The notes: generated by a model not told the origin, from the sequence alone. A DNA stretch of 64,000 nucleotides from Sulfitobacter noctilucicola (GCF_000622385.1 NZ_JASD01000008.1:682001-746000), one strand, 5' to 3'; counted from the first letter of the stretch, positions 52,312 to 62,124 are shown. A program made the numbers and translations.

Positions 52312-52731
52312 CTATTTGGCTCGGCTGGGCACCCAAGCATAGCCGTTTTCACAAAGAATATAGGCCTCGCGAAGGCCATGTGGCTTATCCGTAGGCGGTT
52401 GGAGAATGGTTGCACCTGCCTGTTCGGCCCGCTCGCACGCCTCTTCGGGGTCGGTATCATAAAGCCTGATTTCGATCCCTCCGCCACGTGGCGGGTTCTC
52501 CGGCAGCAATGATAGCAATGGGTTCGCATGATACGTCCCGTCGCTGTGCACCTGAAAGACCTGATCGACATATGTGACGATGGCAAAATCCGCCGTTGGC
52601 TGGAAAACCTGCATGTCGAAAACGGTCTGAAGGAATGATACTTGCGCCGCAACATCGCGGACCAGCAGGTTCAGGCCCATCCCGCGCAAGGATGCACCGA
52701 AATCTTCCGCGCCAATGCTGTTGTAGTCCAT
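52312..52731 (-). CDS. VOC-superfamily (glyoxalase-like) protein
   Basis: A 139-residue protein with the VOC fold: MGLNLLVRDVAAQVSFLQTVFDMQVFQ in the first half and IEIRLYDTDPEEACERAEQAGATILQ in the second. The start at 52731 (MDYNSIGAEDF) is chosen because GGGAG lies seven bases upstream; an in-frame ATG at 52782 would overlap the divergent adenine deaminase start. The reaction is unknown. It is the first gene of a tightly packed minus-strand run. Confidence 0.8.
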   Translation of the reverse strand: MDYNSIGAEDFGASLRGMGLNLLVRDVAAQVSFLQTVFDMQVFQPTADFAIVTYVDQVFQVHSDGTYHANPLLSLLPENPPRGGGIEIRLYDTDPEEACERAEQAGATILQPPTDKPHGLREAYILCENGYAWVPSRAK

Positions 52732-52780
52732 TCCGTCCACTCCCGCTTGAACCTGCCTGAACCCTGTGTCACCTTTGGCC

Positions 52781-54577
52781 ATGACGCAAGAAACTTTCCC
52801 CGCATGGGCCGATATCGCCTCCGATCTGGTCAATACCGCCGCAGGGCGCAGCCCCGCTGATACCATCATCACCGGTGGCATCTGGGTCAATGTCCACACC
52901 CGCGAAGTACTGCCAGACCACGATATTGCTATCACCAAGGGCCGCATTGCCTTTGTCGGGCCGGATGCAGGCCATTGCCGCGGTCCCGAAACGCAGATTA
53001 TCGAAGCCAAAGGCAGGTACATGGTCCCCGGCCTTTGCGATGGCCATATGCATATCGAAAGCGGCATGCTGACCCCTGCGGAATTCGCCCGCGCCGTGAT
53101 GCCGCACGGCACGACCAGCATGTTTACCGATCCTCACGAGATCGCGAATGTCCTTGGCCTGAATGGTGTGCGCATGATGCATGATGAGGCTCTGATGCAG
53201 CCCATCAACATCTTCACCCAGATGCCCTCCTGCGCCCCTTCTGCCCCCGGCATGGAGACGACGGGTTTCGAGATCAGCGCCGAGGATGTGGCAGAAGCCA
53301 TGGAGTGGCCCGGCATCATCGGTCTGGGCGAAATGATGAACTTTCCCGGGGTCTCTAACGCCGATCCGCAAATGCTGGCCGAAATCGCGGCCACCCAGCG
53401 GGCAGGCAAAACAGTCGGCGGCCACTATGCCTCTCCCGATTTGGGGCCTGCCTTTGCCGCTTATGTGGCAGGTGGTCCTGCGGACGATCACGAAGGGACC
53501 TGTGAAGCGGATGCTATCATGCGGATGCGGCAGGGGATGCGGTCAATGATCCGGCTAGGTTCGGCTTGGTACGATATTGAGACGCAAATCACCGCAATCA
53601 CGGAGAAAGGTCTCGATCCGCGCAACATGATCCTTTGCACCGACGATTGCCACTCTGGTACATTGGTCAATGACGGGCATATGAACCGTGTTGTGCGCCA
53701 TGCCATTGATTGTGGTTGTGATCCGCTGATCGCGCTGCAAATGGCGACAATAAATACCGCCACGCATTTCGGACTTGAGCGTGATATTGGCTCTATCACG
53801 CCAGGGCGCAGGGCTGACATTATCCTGACGTCTGATCTAAAAACGCTCCCGATAGAGACTGTTATCGCCCGTGGTAGGATTGTAGCGGAAGATGGCCAAT
53901 GCCTCGTTGATTGTCCGCATTATGCCTGGCCCGATGCTGCCCGCCAGACTGTGAATATGGCGCGCGACCTGACTGGGAACGACTTTACAGTCGAGGCACC
54001 GCGCGGGGCCAACGCCGTCACTGCCAATGTTATCGGCGTGGTGGAAAATCAGGCCCCCACCCGCGCGCTGCAATTCGAGCTACCGGTCACCGACGGACGG
54101 GTGCAGGCCACCGGCGAAGTCGCACAAATCGCACTTGTTGAGCGTCACCGCGCCACGGGTACAGTGGTCAACGCTTTCGTTTCGGGCTTCGGCTACACTG
54201 GCACCATGGCCATGGCCTCAACCGTGGCCCATGACAGCCATCATATGATCGTTGTCGGCACCGACCGCGACCAGATGGCGTTGGCCGCAAATCATCTGCG
54301 CAAAGCGGGTGGTGGCATCACAATTTTCAAAGACGGGGTCGAGCTTGCCTCGGTTGAACTGCCGATTGCAGGTCTTATGTCCGATAGCCCCGCGCAAGAA
54401 GTGGCGGCAAAAACGGAAGAGATGATGCAGGCCATGCGCGATTGCGGCTGCAAGCTTAATAACGCCTATATGCAGCATTCATTGCTGGCGCTTGTTGTCA
54501 TACCCGAACTACGCATCTCTGATCTGGGATTGGTCGATGTGCGCAGCTTTGAATTTATTGATGTGATTGCATCGTAA
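52781..54577 (+). CDS. ade: Adenine deaminase
   Basis: A 598-residue amidohydrolase that turns adenine into hypoxanthine. The N-terminal metal site HxH is in PGLCDGHMHIESGM. Later blocks are GTTSMFTDPHEIANVLG, IIGLGEMMNFPGV, GKTVGGHYASPDLG, CTDDCHSGTLVNDGHMNRVVR, the DHDSHHMIVVG-like HDSHHMIVVGTD and the C-terminal RKAGGGI. The start is set at ATG 52781; a GTG at 52766 is possible and neither has a strong ribosome-binding site. AMP nucleosidase follows after 57 bases, so the pair turns AMP into hypoxanthine. Confidence 0.95.
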   Translation: MTQETFPAWADIASDLVNTAAGRSPADTIITGGIWVNVHTREVLPDHDIAITKGRIAFVGPDAGHCRGPETQIIEAKGRYMVPGLCDGHMHIESGMLTPAEFARAVMPHGTTSMFTDPHEIANVLGLNGVRMMHDEALMQPINIFTQMPSCAPSAPGMETTGFEISAEDVAEAMEWPGIIGLGEMMNFPGVSNADPQMLAEIAATQRAGKTVGGHYASPDLGPAFAAYVAGGPADDHEGTCEADAIMRMRQGMRSMIRLGSAWYDIETQITAITEKGLDPRNMILCTDDCHSGTLVNDGHMNRVVRHAIDCGCDPLIALQMATINTATHFGLERDIGSITPGRRADIILTSDLKTLPIETVIARGRIVAEDGQCLVDCPHYAWPDAARQTVNMARDLTGNDFTVEAPRGANAVTANVIGVVENQAPTRALQFELPVTDGRVQATGEVAQIALVERHRATGTVVNAFVSGFGYTGTMAMASTVAHDSHHMIVVGTDRDQMALAANHLRKAGGGITIFKDGVELASVELPIAGLMSDSPAQEVAAKTEEMMQAMRDCGCKLNNAYMQHSLLALVVIPELRISDLGLVDVRSFEFIDVIAS

Positions 54578-54634
54578 CAATTGAACGATTGAATATCCGA
54601 ACGGGCAGGACCGCCCCAAAAAGAAAGAACGACA

Positions 54635-56095
54635 ATGAAAATACTCACACCAGACACCGCGCATCCACAGGAATTTACCGATGCCACCGCGGCCGTGGAC
54701 TGCCTTACCGAGCTCTATCTGAAGGCCACATCCTTTCTGCGCGACCAATTCGCGAAAGTGTTAGAGCAGCCGGTGACCGACGTGCGCATCCGCGCGTTTT
54801 ATCCAGAGGTCCGGTTTATGACCTCAAGCTACGCCCAAGTCGACAGCCGCTTGAGTTTCGGACATGTGTCCTCCCCCGGAAAGTTCGCAGCGACCATTAC
54901 CCGGCCGGACCTGTTCAGGCACTATCTTATCCAGCAGATCGGTCTACTGATCGAAAATCACGGCCAGCCGGTCACGATCGGTCTATCCGCCACCCCGATC
55001 CCCGTACATTTTGCCGTGACGGGCGAAAACGCAGTGAACATTCCACAGGACGGTGCAGCAGATTTTACACTGCGCGATATTTTCGACGTGCCGGACCTGT
55101 CCACCACCAACGACGATATTGTGAACGGCACCTATCAACCGGTTGACGATCTGCGTCCGCTTGCCCCGTTCACCGCACAGCGCGTGGATTATTCGCTGGC
55201 CCGTCTGGCGCACTACACCGCCACGGACCCCGAACATTTCCAATGTCACGTGATGTTCACCAACTACCAGTTCTACGTCACCGAGTTTGAGGAATACGCC
55301 CGCAGTCAACTGAACGACCCCGACAGCGGTTACACTTCATTTGTTTCGACCGGAAATGTAGAGATCACCGATGGTGACACGCCTATCCCCGAAACGATGA
55401 AGACGCCGCAAATGCCGACCTATCACCTTAAGCGCGAGGACGGGTCGGGCATAACGCTGGTCAATATCGGGGTTGGTCCATCCAACGCAAAAACCGCAAC
55501 CGATCACATCGCCGTGCTGCGCCCGCATGCGTGGATTATGGTGGGTCACTGTGCCGGCCTGCGCAACACACAAGCGCTTGGTGATTTCGTTCTCGCTCAT
55601 GCCTACTTGCGCGAAGATCACGTACTGGACGATGACCTGCCTGTCTGGATCCCCATCCCCGCGCTCGCGGAAATCCAGATCGCGTTGGAACAATCCGTGG
55701 CGCAGGTCACGCAGCTTGAAGGATACGAGCTGAAGCGCATTATGCGTACCGGTACCGTCGCCACGATTGATAACCGGAACTGGGAGTTGCGCGACCAGTC
55801 CGGACCGGTTCAGCGGCTGTCGCAATCCCGCGCCATTGCGCTCGACATGGAAAGCGCCACAATTGCCGCGAACGGCTATCGCTTCCGCGTGCCTTACGGC
55901 ACACTTTTATGTGTCTCGGACAAGCCCCTACATGGTGAGTTGAAGCTGCCTGGCATGGCGTCGGACTTCTACAAAACGCAGGTTTCCCGCCATTTGATGA
56001 TCGGAATTCGCGCAATGGAGCTCTTGCGCAGCACGCCGCTCGAGCGCATTCATAGCCGAAAATTGCGCTCGTTTGACGAGACCGCCTTCCTGTGA
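54635..56095 (+). CDS. amn: AMP nucleosidase
   Basis: A 486-residue enzyme that splits AMP into adenine and ribose 5-phosphate. Length matches the E. coli protein (484). The N-terminal AMN domain carries VRFMTSSYAQVDSRLSFGHVS. The C-terminal phosphorylase-like domain has LVNIGVGPSNAKTATDHIAVLRPHAWIMVGHCAGLR and ALDMESATIAANGYRFRVPYGTLLCVSDKP. It works with the upstream adenine deaminase in purine breakdown and AMP level control. Confidence 0.96.
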   Translation: MKILTPDTAHPQEFTDATAAVDCLTELYLKATSFLRDQFAKVLEQPVTDVRIRAFYPEVRFMTSSYAQVDSRLSFGHVSSPGKFAATITRPDLFRHYLIQQIGLLIENHGQPVTIGLSATPIPVHFAVTGENAVNIPQDGAADFTLRDIFDVPDLSTTNDDIVNGTYQPVDDLRPLAPFTAQRVDYSLARLAHYTATDPEHFQCHVMFTNYQFYVTEFEEYARSQLNDPDSGYTSFVSTGNVEITDGDTPIPETMKTPQMPTYHLKREDGSGITLVNIGVGPSNAKTATDHIAVLRPHAWIMVGHCAGLRNTQALGDFVLAHAYLREDHVLDDDLPVWIPIPALAEIQIALEQSVAQVTQLEGYELKRIMRTGTVATIDNRNWELRDQSGPVQRLSQSRAIALDMESATIAANGYRFRVPYGTLLCVSDKPLHGELKLPGMASDFYKTQVSRHLMIGIRAMELLRSTPLERIHSRKLRSFDETAFL

Positions 56096-56235
56096 CCTTA
56101 TCATAACGGGAAAAAACCACAAAAAACGCCTGTTTTCACTGAAAATCAGCGCAATATCCGTTGTGCTACCCTACAACATGCCGTTACTTTCCCCGCAGGA
56201 GGCCCAACATCGGGCGGTCTAAGGAGAAAAGAAAA

Positions 56236-56523
56236 ATGGCAAAACCAATGACAAAGACTCAGCTCGTCGCCGCACTGGCAGAAGAGATGGGCTCTGACAA
56301 GAAATCCGCAAGCGCAGCGCTCGAAGCCGTTTGTGATCTGATCACCAAAGAAGTGTCCGGCGGTGGTGCCGTTACACTGCCCGGCGTTGGCAAAATTTAC
56401 TGCCGTGAGCGTCCTGAGCGTATGGTTCGCAACCCTGCAACGGGTGAGCAATTCAAGAAAGAAGCGGATAAGGTTGTGAAAATGACCATCGCCAAAGCGC
56501 TGAAAGATAGCGTGAACGGCTAA
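56236..56523 (+). CDS. hup: HU-family DNA-binding protein
   Basis: A 95-residue histone-like protein. The HU fold is clear: N-terminal helices (MTKTQLVAALAEEMG), VSGGGAVTLPGVGKIYCRERPERMVRNPATGEQ (arm and saddle) and a C-terminal helix. It differs from standard HU (where the arm has RNPxTG) only in length and a CRE segment, so it may be an HU variant. Start at 56236 after AAGGAGAAAAG. An intrinsic terminator follows. Confidence 0.93.
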   Translation: MAKPMTKTQLVAALAEEMGSDKKSASAALEAVCDLITKEVSGGGAVTLPGVGKIYCRERPERMVRNPATGEQFKKEADKVVKMTIAKALKDSVNG

Positions 56524-56547
56524 TCCTTCGGGGATTGCAGAGATTCA

Positions 56548-56574
56548 AAGGGTCGCCCACGGGCGGCCCTTTTC
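56548..56574 (+). terminator. Terminator of the HU gene
   Basis: GGGTCGCCC / GGGCGGCCC stem with one G-T pair and a T-run (CCCTTTT) just downstream of the HU stop. It fits an intrinsic terminator in the plus direction. Confidence 0.85.
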
Positions 56575-56678
56575 TATTGTGGATATAAAAAGGGTGATTT
56601 TGTGGACTCTCTCAACTAGCCGTTCTATATCTTGATGAGGGACGCATCGTAGACCATTCTTTTTAAAAGGACGCCAAC

Positions 56679-57821
56679 ATGCGTGCTGATATCCATCCTA
56701 TGAATCAAGAGCGTCTTCAGACCCTCAGGGACTTTGGCGTACTAGACACGGACCATGAATCTGATCTCGACGAGATTGTTCAGCTCGCCTCCGAAATTTG
56801 CGAAATGCCGATGTCTCTGATCTCACTGGTTGATGAGGATCGTCAGTGGTTCAAGGCCAAGGTGGGCATGCAGGATGATGCGACACCGATCGATCAAGCG
56901 ATCTGTGCGCATGCGATCCTGAAAGACGAGATACTAGAAATCAATGATACGCTGATTGATCCGCGTACCGCAGACAACCCTCTTTGCACGGGTGACGACC
57001 CCATCCGTTTTTATGCTGGGGCACCGCTGGTCGCTTCTAACGGCATGCCCATTGGCACTCTGTGTGTGCTTGACGACAAGCCGCGCGAATTGACCGACCT
57101 TCAGCGGAAAACACTTTCCGTTCTGTCGCGTCAGGTGATGAAACAGCTTGATCTGCGGATCGCCCTTCGCAACCAGGAAATCTTGCAGTCAGAGGCGGAT
57201 CACCGCGTCAAGAATTCGTTGCAATCGATGTCTGCCATTGTTCGTGTCTATACGCGCACCATCTCTGACGACGCTGCAGTCGAAGCACTGGGGGCGATCC
57301 AGCGGCGAATTGATGCCATCGCGGCGCTCCACCTAGAGCTGCAAAGCACGGATGGACGCAACGCCATCGATACCGGCGCATATCTGGATCGCGTGGTAGC
57401 GCTCCTTCAGGATACAGCACCCGAAAACATCACCGTCAGCGCAAAGATCGCACCAATTGTTATGCGGTCCGACCATGCTGCAAACCTTGCAATGATCATC
57501 GGCGAATTTGTTGCCAATTCGATCAAGCATGCTTTCCCTGACGGACGAAAGGGAGAGATTTGCGTAAGCCTCTTGGTCACAGATTTGGGGCAATACCGCC
57601 TAGAGTGCCGCGATAACGGGATCGGAAACCGGGGAAGTGAACCATCGCCGACACGAACAACCGGTATCGGCCTCAGCCTCGTCTCTGCCGCGGCTTCAAA
57701 CCTTGGTGGTACGACGAACACCGATATGACACCCGACGGTAGTCAGTTGATCGTAGATTTCGGTGATGCTCCAGTGGAACAAACAGCCGATTTGCCACAA
57801 CGGCAGGCCGAAGAAGGCTAA
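56679..57821 (+). CDS. GAF-domain histidine kinase of the HisKA_2 type
   Basis: A 380-residue sensor kinase. A GAF domain spans about residues 25-160 (SLISLVDEDRQWFKAKVGM; YAGAPLVASNGMPIGTLCVLD). The HisKA_2 phospho-acceptor region is ADHRVKNSLQSMSAIVRVYTR (His near 171), and the ATPase domain has the N-box EFVANSIKHAFP and RTTGIGLSLVSAAASNLGG. It has no membrane helix, so it is cytoplasmic. HisKA_2 kinases often feed the PhyR general stress pathway in alphaproteobacteria; no phyR or ecfG is near, so this link is inference. Confidence 0.9.
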   Translation: MRADIHPMNQERLQTLRDFGVLDTDHESDLDEIVQLASEICEMPMSLISLVDEDRQWFKAKVGMQDDATPIDQAICAHAILKDEILEINDTLIDPRTADNPLCTGDDPIRFYAGAPLVASNGMPIGTLCVLDDKPRELTDLQRKTLSVLSRQVMKQLDLRIALRNQEILQSEADHRVKNSLQSMSAIVRVYTRTISDDAAVEALGAIQRRIDAIAALHLELQSTDGRNAIDTGAYLDRVVALLQDTAPENITVSAKIAPIVMRSDHAANLAMIIGEFVANSIKHAFPDGRKGEICVSLLVTDLGQYRLECRDNGIGNRGSEPSPTRTTGIGLSLVSAAASNLGGTTNTDMTPDGSQLIVDFGDAPVEQTADLPQRQAEEG

Positions 57822-57907
57822 CCTACAGAGTAATTTTGGTTTGCGGGTTAATCCGCTTGCCGTTCCCGCCATGTTCGGAAACTCTGCCCGCGAGCAGGGA
57901 GAGATTC

Positions 57908-58777
57908 ATGGATATTCGCGCAATTCTGTTGGGCTTGGTCTTTGCGATTATGTGGTCCTCTGCCTTTACATCAGCGCGGATCATCGTCGCTGACATGTCG
58001 CCGCTTTTTGCTTTGTCTTGCCGCTATCTGATTTCCGGTTTGCTGGGTGTCGGTATCGCGCTCGCGCTGGGTCAGTCCATGCGGCTGACACCGGCGCAGT
58101 GGCGGGCGACTATCATCTTCGGCATCCTCCAAAACGCTGTTTATCTGGGTCTGAACTTCGTCGCCATGCAGACGGTAGAAGCGTCGCTTGCGGCCATTAT
58201 CGCCTCTACCATGCCCCTTCTTGTCGGATTTGCAGCCTGGGTCGTGCTGGGCGAAAAACTTAAACCGCTTGGCGTGATCGGGCTGATTGCAGGCGTTATT
58301 GGCGTTTCCATCATCATGGGCGCGCGCCTGGGCGGCGGCGTGGATATGATGGGTGTCGCGCTCTGCGTCGTGGGGGTTATTGCTCTGACAGCAGCTACGC
58401 TATTGGTGCGTGGTGCCACGTCTGGCGGTAATTTTCTGATGATCGTTGGGCTGCAAATGCTGGTGGGTTGTGTCGCATTGGCCCTTGCGACACTTGCCTT
58501 CGAAACACCGCGCATCAACCCGTCCTGGCCACTTTTCTTTGCCTTTACATACACTTGTCTTATTCCCGGATTGGCTGCGACGATCATCTGGTTCTGGCTC
58601 GTCAACCGGATCGGTGCAACGCGCGCTGCGACCTTCCACTTCCTCAACCCGTTCTTCGGCGTCGCAATCGCTTCGCTTTTGTTGTCTGAGACGTTGGGAT
58701 CGCGCGATATTCTTGGCGTCACAATCATCACAATCGGCATTCTTGCCGTACAAATTTCCCGCCAAAAGAACGCCTGA
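57908..58777 (+). CDS. EamA/DMT-family membrane transporter
   Basis: A 289-residue permease with about ten helices in two EamA repeats. The start at 57908 (MDIRAILLGLVFAIMWSSAF) puts the first helix at the N-terminus; the longer open frame adds a non-conserved lead, and CAGGGAGAG precedes the ATG. LNFVAMQTVEASLAAIIASTMPLL, WVVLGEKLKPLGVIGL, FHFLNPFFGVAIASLLLSE are typical. The substrate is unknown. Confidence 0.9.
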   Translation: MDIRAILLGLVFAIMWSSAFTSARIIVADMSPLFALSCRYLISGLLGVGIALALGQSMRLTPAQWRATIIFGILQNAVYLGLNFVAMQTVEASLAAIIASTMPLLVGFAAWVVLGEKLKPLGVIGLIAGVIGVSIIMGARLGGGVDMMGVALCVVGVIALTAATLLVRGATSGGNFLMIVGLQMLVGCVALALATLAFETPRINPSWPLFFAFTYTCLIPGLAATIIWFWLVNRIGATRAATFHFLNPFFGVAIASLLLSETLGSRDILGVTIITIGILAVQISRQKNA

Positions 58778-58840
58778 TCCCGACATGTGATGCCGCAGAA
58801 CGGCGGCCCGACGCATCTATCCTGTGATTTGCTGCAAAGC

Positions 58841-59839
58841 ATGACGGAACCTGATGCACCGCCCAAGTCCTATGCATTCTTGCTGTTGCCCGGCTTCTCT
58901 ACGCTTGGGTTTTCATGCGCGCTCGACTGTCTGTCATTGGCCAATCACCACGGTTCCAAGCGCAAGTTCTACGACTGGCGGCTGATATCCGAAGATGGTG
59001 AACCAGTCATGGCGTACAACCGCGTCCGCGTCGCAGTCGATACTGCGCTCACGGATCTGCGGCGCGATGAAACGCTTATCGTCTGTGCGGGTGAAAATGC
59101 CGGACGGAGCAGCACCAAAGCCGTGTTGAACTGGCTGCGCCGCGAGACCCGCAAAGGCATGGACTATGGCGCGCTGTCCTCTGGCACCTATGTGCTTGCT
59201 TTGGCAGGACTTATCGGCGGCAAGCGTGTGACGACACATTGGGAATACAAGACCGCCCTCGCGGAAATGCTGCCGGATGTCATTATGGAGGACACCCTGT
59301 TTTCAATCGACGGAAGGGTGTTCACCTCCGCCGGTGGGGCGGCGTCGATGGATCTGATGTTGACGCGTGTGCGGGATGATTACGGGCCGGAGATTGCCAA
59401 CTGGGTGGCCGACCAGATGGTGTATGCGGTGCCGCGCTCTCATGCGCAGGGCCAGCGCATGTCACTTCAATCCCGTCCTGATGTACGCAATCCTAAATTG
59501 CTGCTCGCGATCCAGATCATGGAAAACAATCTGGAGGATCCACTGCGGCCGGACGAGATATCAGACATTGTCCGGCTGTCCACGCGCCAGTTGGAACGCT
59601 TGTTTGCCCGATACCTGTCCACCTCACCGAAGCGGTACTATCTACATCTGCGTCTTGAAAAAGCCCGCAATCTGTTACGGCAGACTGATCTTAGTGTCAC
59701 CGATGTCTGCGTAGCATGTGGCTTTCACTCATTGTCGCACTTCTCCAAAAGCTATCGCAACGCTTACGGCAACCCGCCTGGAATGGAAGCGTCTGACGGA
59801 AAGGTTCTTTGGTCAGGCACCACCGCGACGCACCGTTAA
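58841..59839 (+). CDS. GlxA-type AraC-family regulator (DJ-1/PfpI domain fused to AraC HTH)
   Basis: A 332-residue regulator. Residues 10-190 form a DJ-1/PfpI-like domain (YAFLLLPGFSTLGFSCALDCLSLANHH; GALSSGTYVLALAGLIGGKRVTTHWE). The last 100 residues hold the AraC HTH pair (LSTRQLERLFARYLSTSPKRYYLHLRLEKARNLL and VCVACGFHSLSHFSKSYRNAYG). The AraC family GlxA subgroup often controls choline, betaine or carnitine use. The start is uncertain: a GTG at 58787 adds 18 residues. It overlaps the convergent methyltransferase by four bases. Confidence 0.9.
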   Translation: MTEPDAPPKSYAFLLLPGFSTLGFSCALDCLSLANHHGSKRKFYDWRLISEDGEPVMAYNRVRVAVDTALTDLRRDETLIVCAGENAGRSSTKAVLNWLRRETRKGMDYGALSSGTYVLALAGLIGGKRVTTHWEYKTALAEMLPDVIMEDTLFSIDGRVFTSAGGAASMDLMLTRVRDDYGPEIANWVADQMVYAVPRSHAQGQRMSLQSRPDVRNPKLLLAIQIMENNLEDPLRPDEISDIVRLSTRQLERLFARYLSTSPKRYYLHLRLEKARNLLRQTDLSVTDVCVACGFHSLSHFSKSYRNAYGNPPGMEASDGKVLWSGTTATHR

Positions 59840-60468
59840 ACGGGCCGCTTACGAAAGACCGCGATATGCGCCTTGTCATTTTGATGTTCCGGCGGTCCGG
59901 ATGGCCCGTAAATATCCAAGATGCGAAAATCCAGCTGTGCGATTTCAGACTCTATTGCAGCGAATTTTGCCTCAAATCCGTGTGCGCTAAAGTGTTCGGA
60001 ATTGATCGACAACACGAATACAGCACCCGGCTTTGCGATCCTGAGCAGTGTATCAATGGCTTCAGGCCCGACATGCCCATGGGTGAATGTACCTGCGCTG
60101 ACCACAGCACCGTAAATCTCATCAGGAATGTCGACAGGTTTTGTCAAATCCGCTTCGATATAGGCTCTATACAGGCCCTTTTTGGCTGATTGGGCCAACA
60201 TCTCTGGCGAAATGTCGAGCGCATCAATCTCAAGCGCATCCCGATCCGGAATATTCTGCGCTACCAACCCTGTGCCGGCACCAACATCCAGAACCGGCCC
60301 GCTTCCACGCATCACATCGGCAAGTACAAAGGCTACGATCTGCGGGAGCCGGTAATCTGCTTCATCAGCAAATGAGCTATCGTAGCTGTCCGCCCAATTC
60401 GCATACAGCGCACGATTATCGTCTGGGGTCTTCAGCGCATAGGCCGCATCAAGGTCCGGGTCGTCCAT
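59836..60468 (-). CDS. SAM-dependent class I methyltransferase
   Basis: A 210-residue methyltransferase. Motif I is VLDVGAGTGLVAQNIP near residue 60, motif II is DALDISPEMLAQSAKKG, and the later KPGAVFVLSINSEHF is the motif IV/VI region. The N-terminal ALYANWADSYDSSFA resembles a lid seen in small-molecule methyltransferases. The substrate is unknown. It is convergent with the GlxA-type gene (four-base overlap). Confidence 0.88.
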   Translation of the reverse strand: MDDPDLDAAYALKTPDDNRALYANWADSYDSSFADEADYRLPQIVAFVLADVMRGSGPVLDVGAGTGLVAQNIPDRDALEIDALDISPEMLAQSAKKGLYRAYIEADLTKPVDIPDEIYGAVVSAGTFTHGHVGPEAIDTLLRIAKPGAVFVLSINSEHFSAHGFEAKFAAIESEIAQLDFRILDIYGPSGPPEHQNDKAHIAVFRKRPV

Positions 60469-60507
60469 TAAATCGCTCCTCTCGGAACGCAGCCTATTGT
60501 GGCTTTC

Positions 60508-61026
60508 TCAGTTCAACAACGGCTCAATCGCATTGATGATCTGTCGGGACATTGGACGCGCGTTTGATCCCCATGTCGCTACCACCTCCCCGTCCGGCCC
60601 CATGAGTATTTTATTGAAATTCCACTTCGGTACGAACCCTGTCTCGGCTTTGACCGCTTTATAAAAAACATGCGCACTTGAGCCCCGTACCCGCGTAATG
60701 TCAGCCATGGGCAAATCCAGCCCAAAAGAAATCTCGCAGAACTCTTTCACTTCTGCGCCGCTCTCCAGTTCCTGATTGAAGTCATCAGACGGCACTGCAA
60801 GGACGACCAGTCCGCGGTCTTTGTACGTGTCATACAAACTTTGCAGGCCCTCATACTGGCCCGTGTAGCCACATTGTGATGCAGTGTTCACAATCAGAAC
60901 CGGTTGCCCGGCCCAATCGGCCAGGTTCAGGGTGCCGCCATCAATATTTTCGAAAACCATATCGCGCGGCGCAGCAAATGACGCTGCTGCAAGCACACTC
61001 AAAAACACACCGAGAACCCATCGCAT
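60508..61026 (-). CDS. Glutathione peroxidase-like protein, exported
   Basis: A 172-residue peroxidase. The start at 61026 ([11 protein letters not shown]) gives a Sec signal peptide with cleavage near SFAAPR. The active site is [15 protein letters not shown] with Cys in place of selenocysteine. [15 protein letters not shown], the WNFNKIL block and a Trp complete the catalytic set. Its export points to the periplasm, where electrons would come from a thioredoxin-like donor. It is divergent from msrB. Confidence 0.9.
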   Translation of the reverse strand: MRWVLGVFLSVLAAASFAAPRDMVFENIDGGTLNLADWAGQPVLIVNTASQCGYTGQYEGLQSLYDTYKDRGLVVLAVPSDDFNQELESGAEVKEFCEISFGLDLPMADITRVRGSSAHVFYKAVKAETGFVPKWNFNKILMGPDGEVVATWGSNARPMSRQIINAIEPLLN

Positions 61027-61163
61027 ATCTGATCCCAATCCTGTCTAACGTTCAGTCAATTCACGCATTTCCGCACTGCGAAGTTGCAACCGAGGCAAAT
61101 CCCTTTCATTTTCGAAATAGCACCCCATTTAATAAGGCAACCGCACGCGCCAAGGAGGACATC

Positions 61164-61613
61164 ATGTCAAAATACGAAAAACGCGCCGAAGTTGTGGCGA
61201 CCCTGTCGCCCGAAGAATTCTACGTCACGCAGGAAAGCGGGACAGAGCGCCCCGGAACGGGCAAACTGTTGAACAACAAGGAGCCGGGTATATACGTCGA
61301 TATCGTTTCTGGCGAGCCGCTGTTCGCCTCCGCTGACAAATACGAAAGCGGTTGTGGCTGGCCCAGCTTTACCAAACCGATTGAACCCGCCCACGTGGCA
61401 GAGATCGAAGACCGCACGTTGGGCATGGTGCGCACCGAAGTTCGCAGCACCCACGGCGACAGCCACCTTGGTCACGTCTTTCCCGACGGCCCGCAGGATC
61501 GTGGCGGTCTGCGCTACTGCATCAACTCAGCCTCGCTCCGTTTCATCCACCGCGATGATATGGAGGCCGAAGGCTATGGCGACTACGTAAATCAAGTGGA
61601 GGACGCAGCATGA
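61164..61613 (+). CDS. msrB: Methionine-R-sulfoxide reductase
   Basis: A 149-residue MsrB that repairs R-methionine sulfoxide. The start at 61164 follows CAAGGAGGAC. The catalytic Cys is in [12 protein letters not shown] and the family block [10 protein letters not shown] is intact. The paired CxxC zinc sites are absent ([12 protein letters not shown] where CxxC would lie), so it is the zinc-free type. It overlaps msrA by four bases (ATGA). It has no signal peptide. Confidence 0.96.
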   Translation: MSKYEKRAEVVATLSPEEFYVTQESGTERPGTGKLLNNKEPGIYVDIVSGEPLFASADKYESGCGWPSFTKPIEPAHVAEIEDRTLGMVRTEVRSTHGDSHLGHVFPDGPQDRGGLRYCINSASLRFIHRDDMEAEGYGDYVNQVEDAA

Positions 61614-62119
61614 CGACGGAACGCGCAGTACTGGCAGGGGGATGTTTCTGGGGTATGCAGGATTTGATCCGCCGTCGACCCGGCGTCATTTCCACACGCG
61701 TAGGCTACAGCGGTGGGGATGTCCCCAATGCGACCTACCGCAACCATGGCACCCACGCCGAAGCGATCGAGGTGATCTTTGATCCGTCCAAGACATCTTA
61801 TCGTGAACAGCTTGAGTTCTTCTTTCAGATACATGACCCGACAACGCTGAACCGTCAGGGTAATGATCGCGGGATGAGCTACCGCTCGGCGATCTATTAC
61901 GAGAACGAAGATCAAAAAGCTGTGGCGCTTGATACGATTGCAGATGTCGAAGCCTCCGGCATCTGGCCCGGCAAGGTTGTCACAGAAGTCGAACCCGTAA
62001 GCGATTTCTGGGAGGCGGAGCCGGAGCATCAGGACTACCTAGAGCGTATTCCGAACGGGTATACCTGCCACTTCCCGCGCGCGGACTGGGTTCTGCCCAA
62101 ACGCGCAGCGGCAGAATAA
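61610..62119 (+). CDS. msrA: Methionine-S-sulfoxide reductase
   Basis: A 169-residue MsrA that repairs S-methionine sulfoxide. The active site is [10 protein letters not shown] near residue 11, followed by [27 protein letters not shown]. It shares a start-stop overlap with msrB, so both stereoisomers are handled by one operon. Next to an exported glutathione peroxidase this forms an oxidative-damage repair group. Confidence 0.96.
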   Translation: MTTERAVLAGGCFWGMQDLIRRRPGVISTRVGYSGGDVPNATYRNHGTHAEAIEVIFDPSKTSYREQLEFFFQIHDPTTLNRQGNDRGMSYRSAIYYENEDQKAVALDTIADVEASGIWPGKVVTEVEPVSDFWEAEPEHQDYLERIPNGYTCHFPRADWVLPKRAAAE

Positions 62120-62124
62120 ATTGT

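Noticed and set aside
52769..53491. Minus-strand frame of 240 codons over adenine deaminase
   Set aside because: Antisense shadow; the plus-strand product has all amidohydrolase metal motifs.
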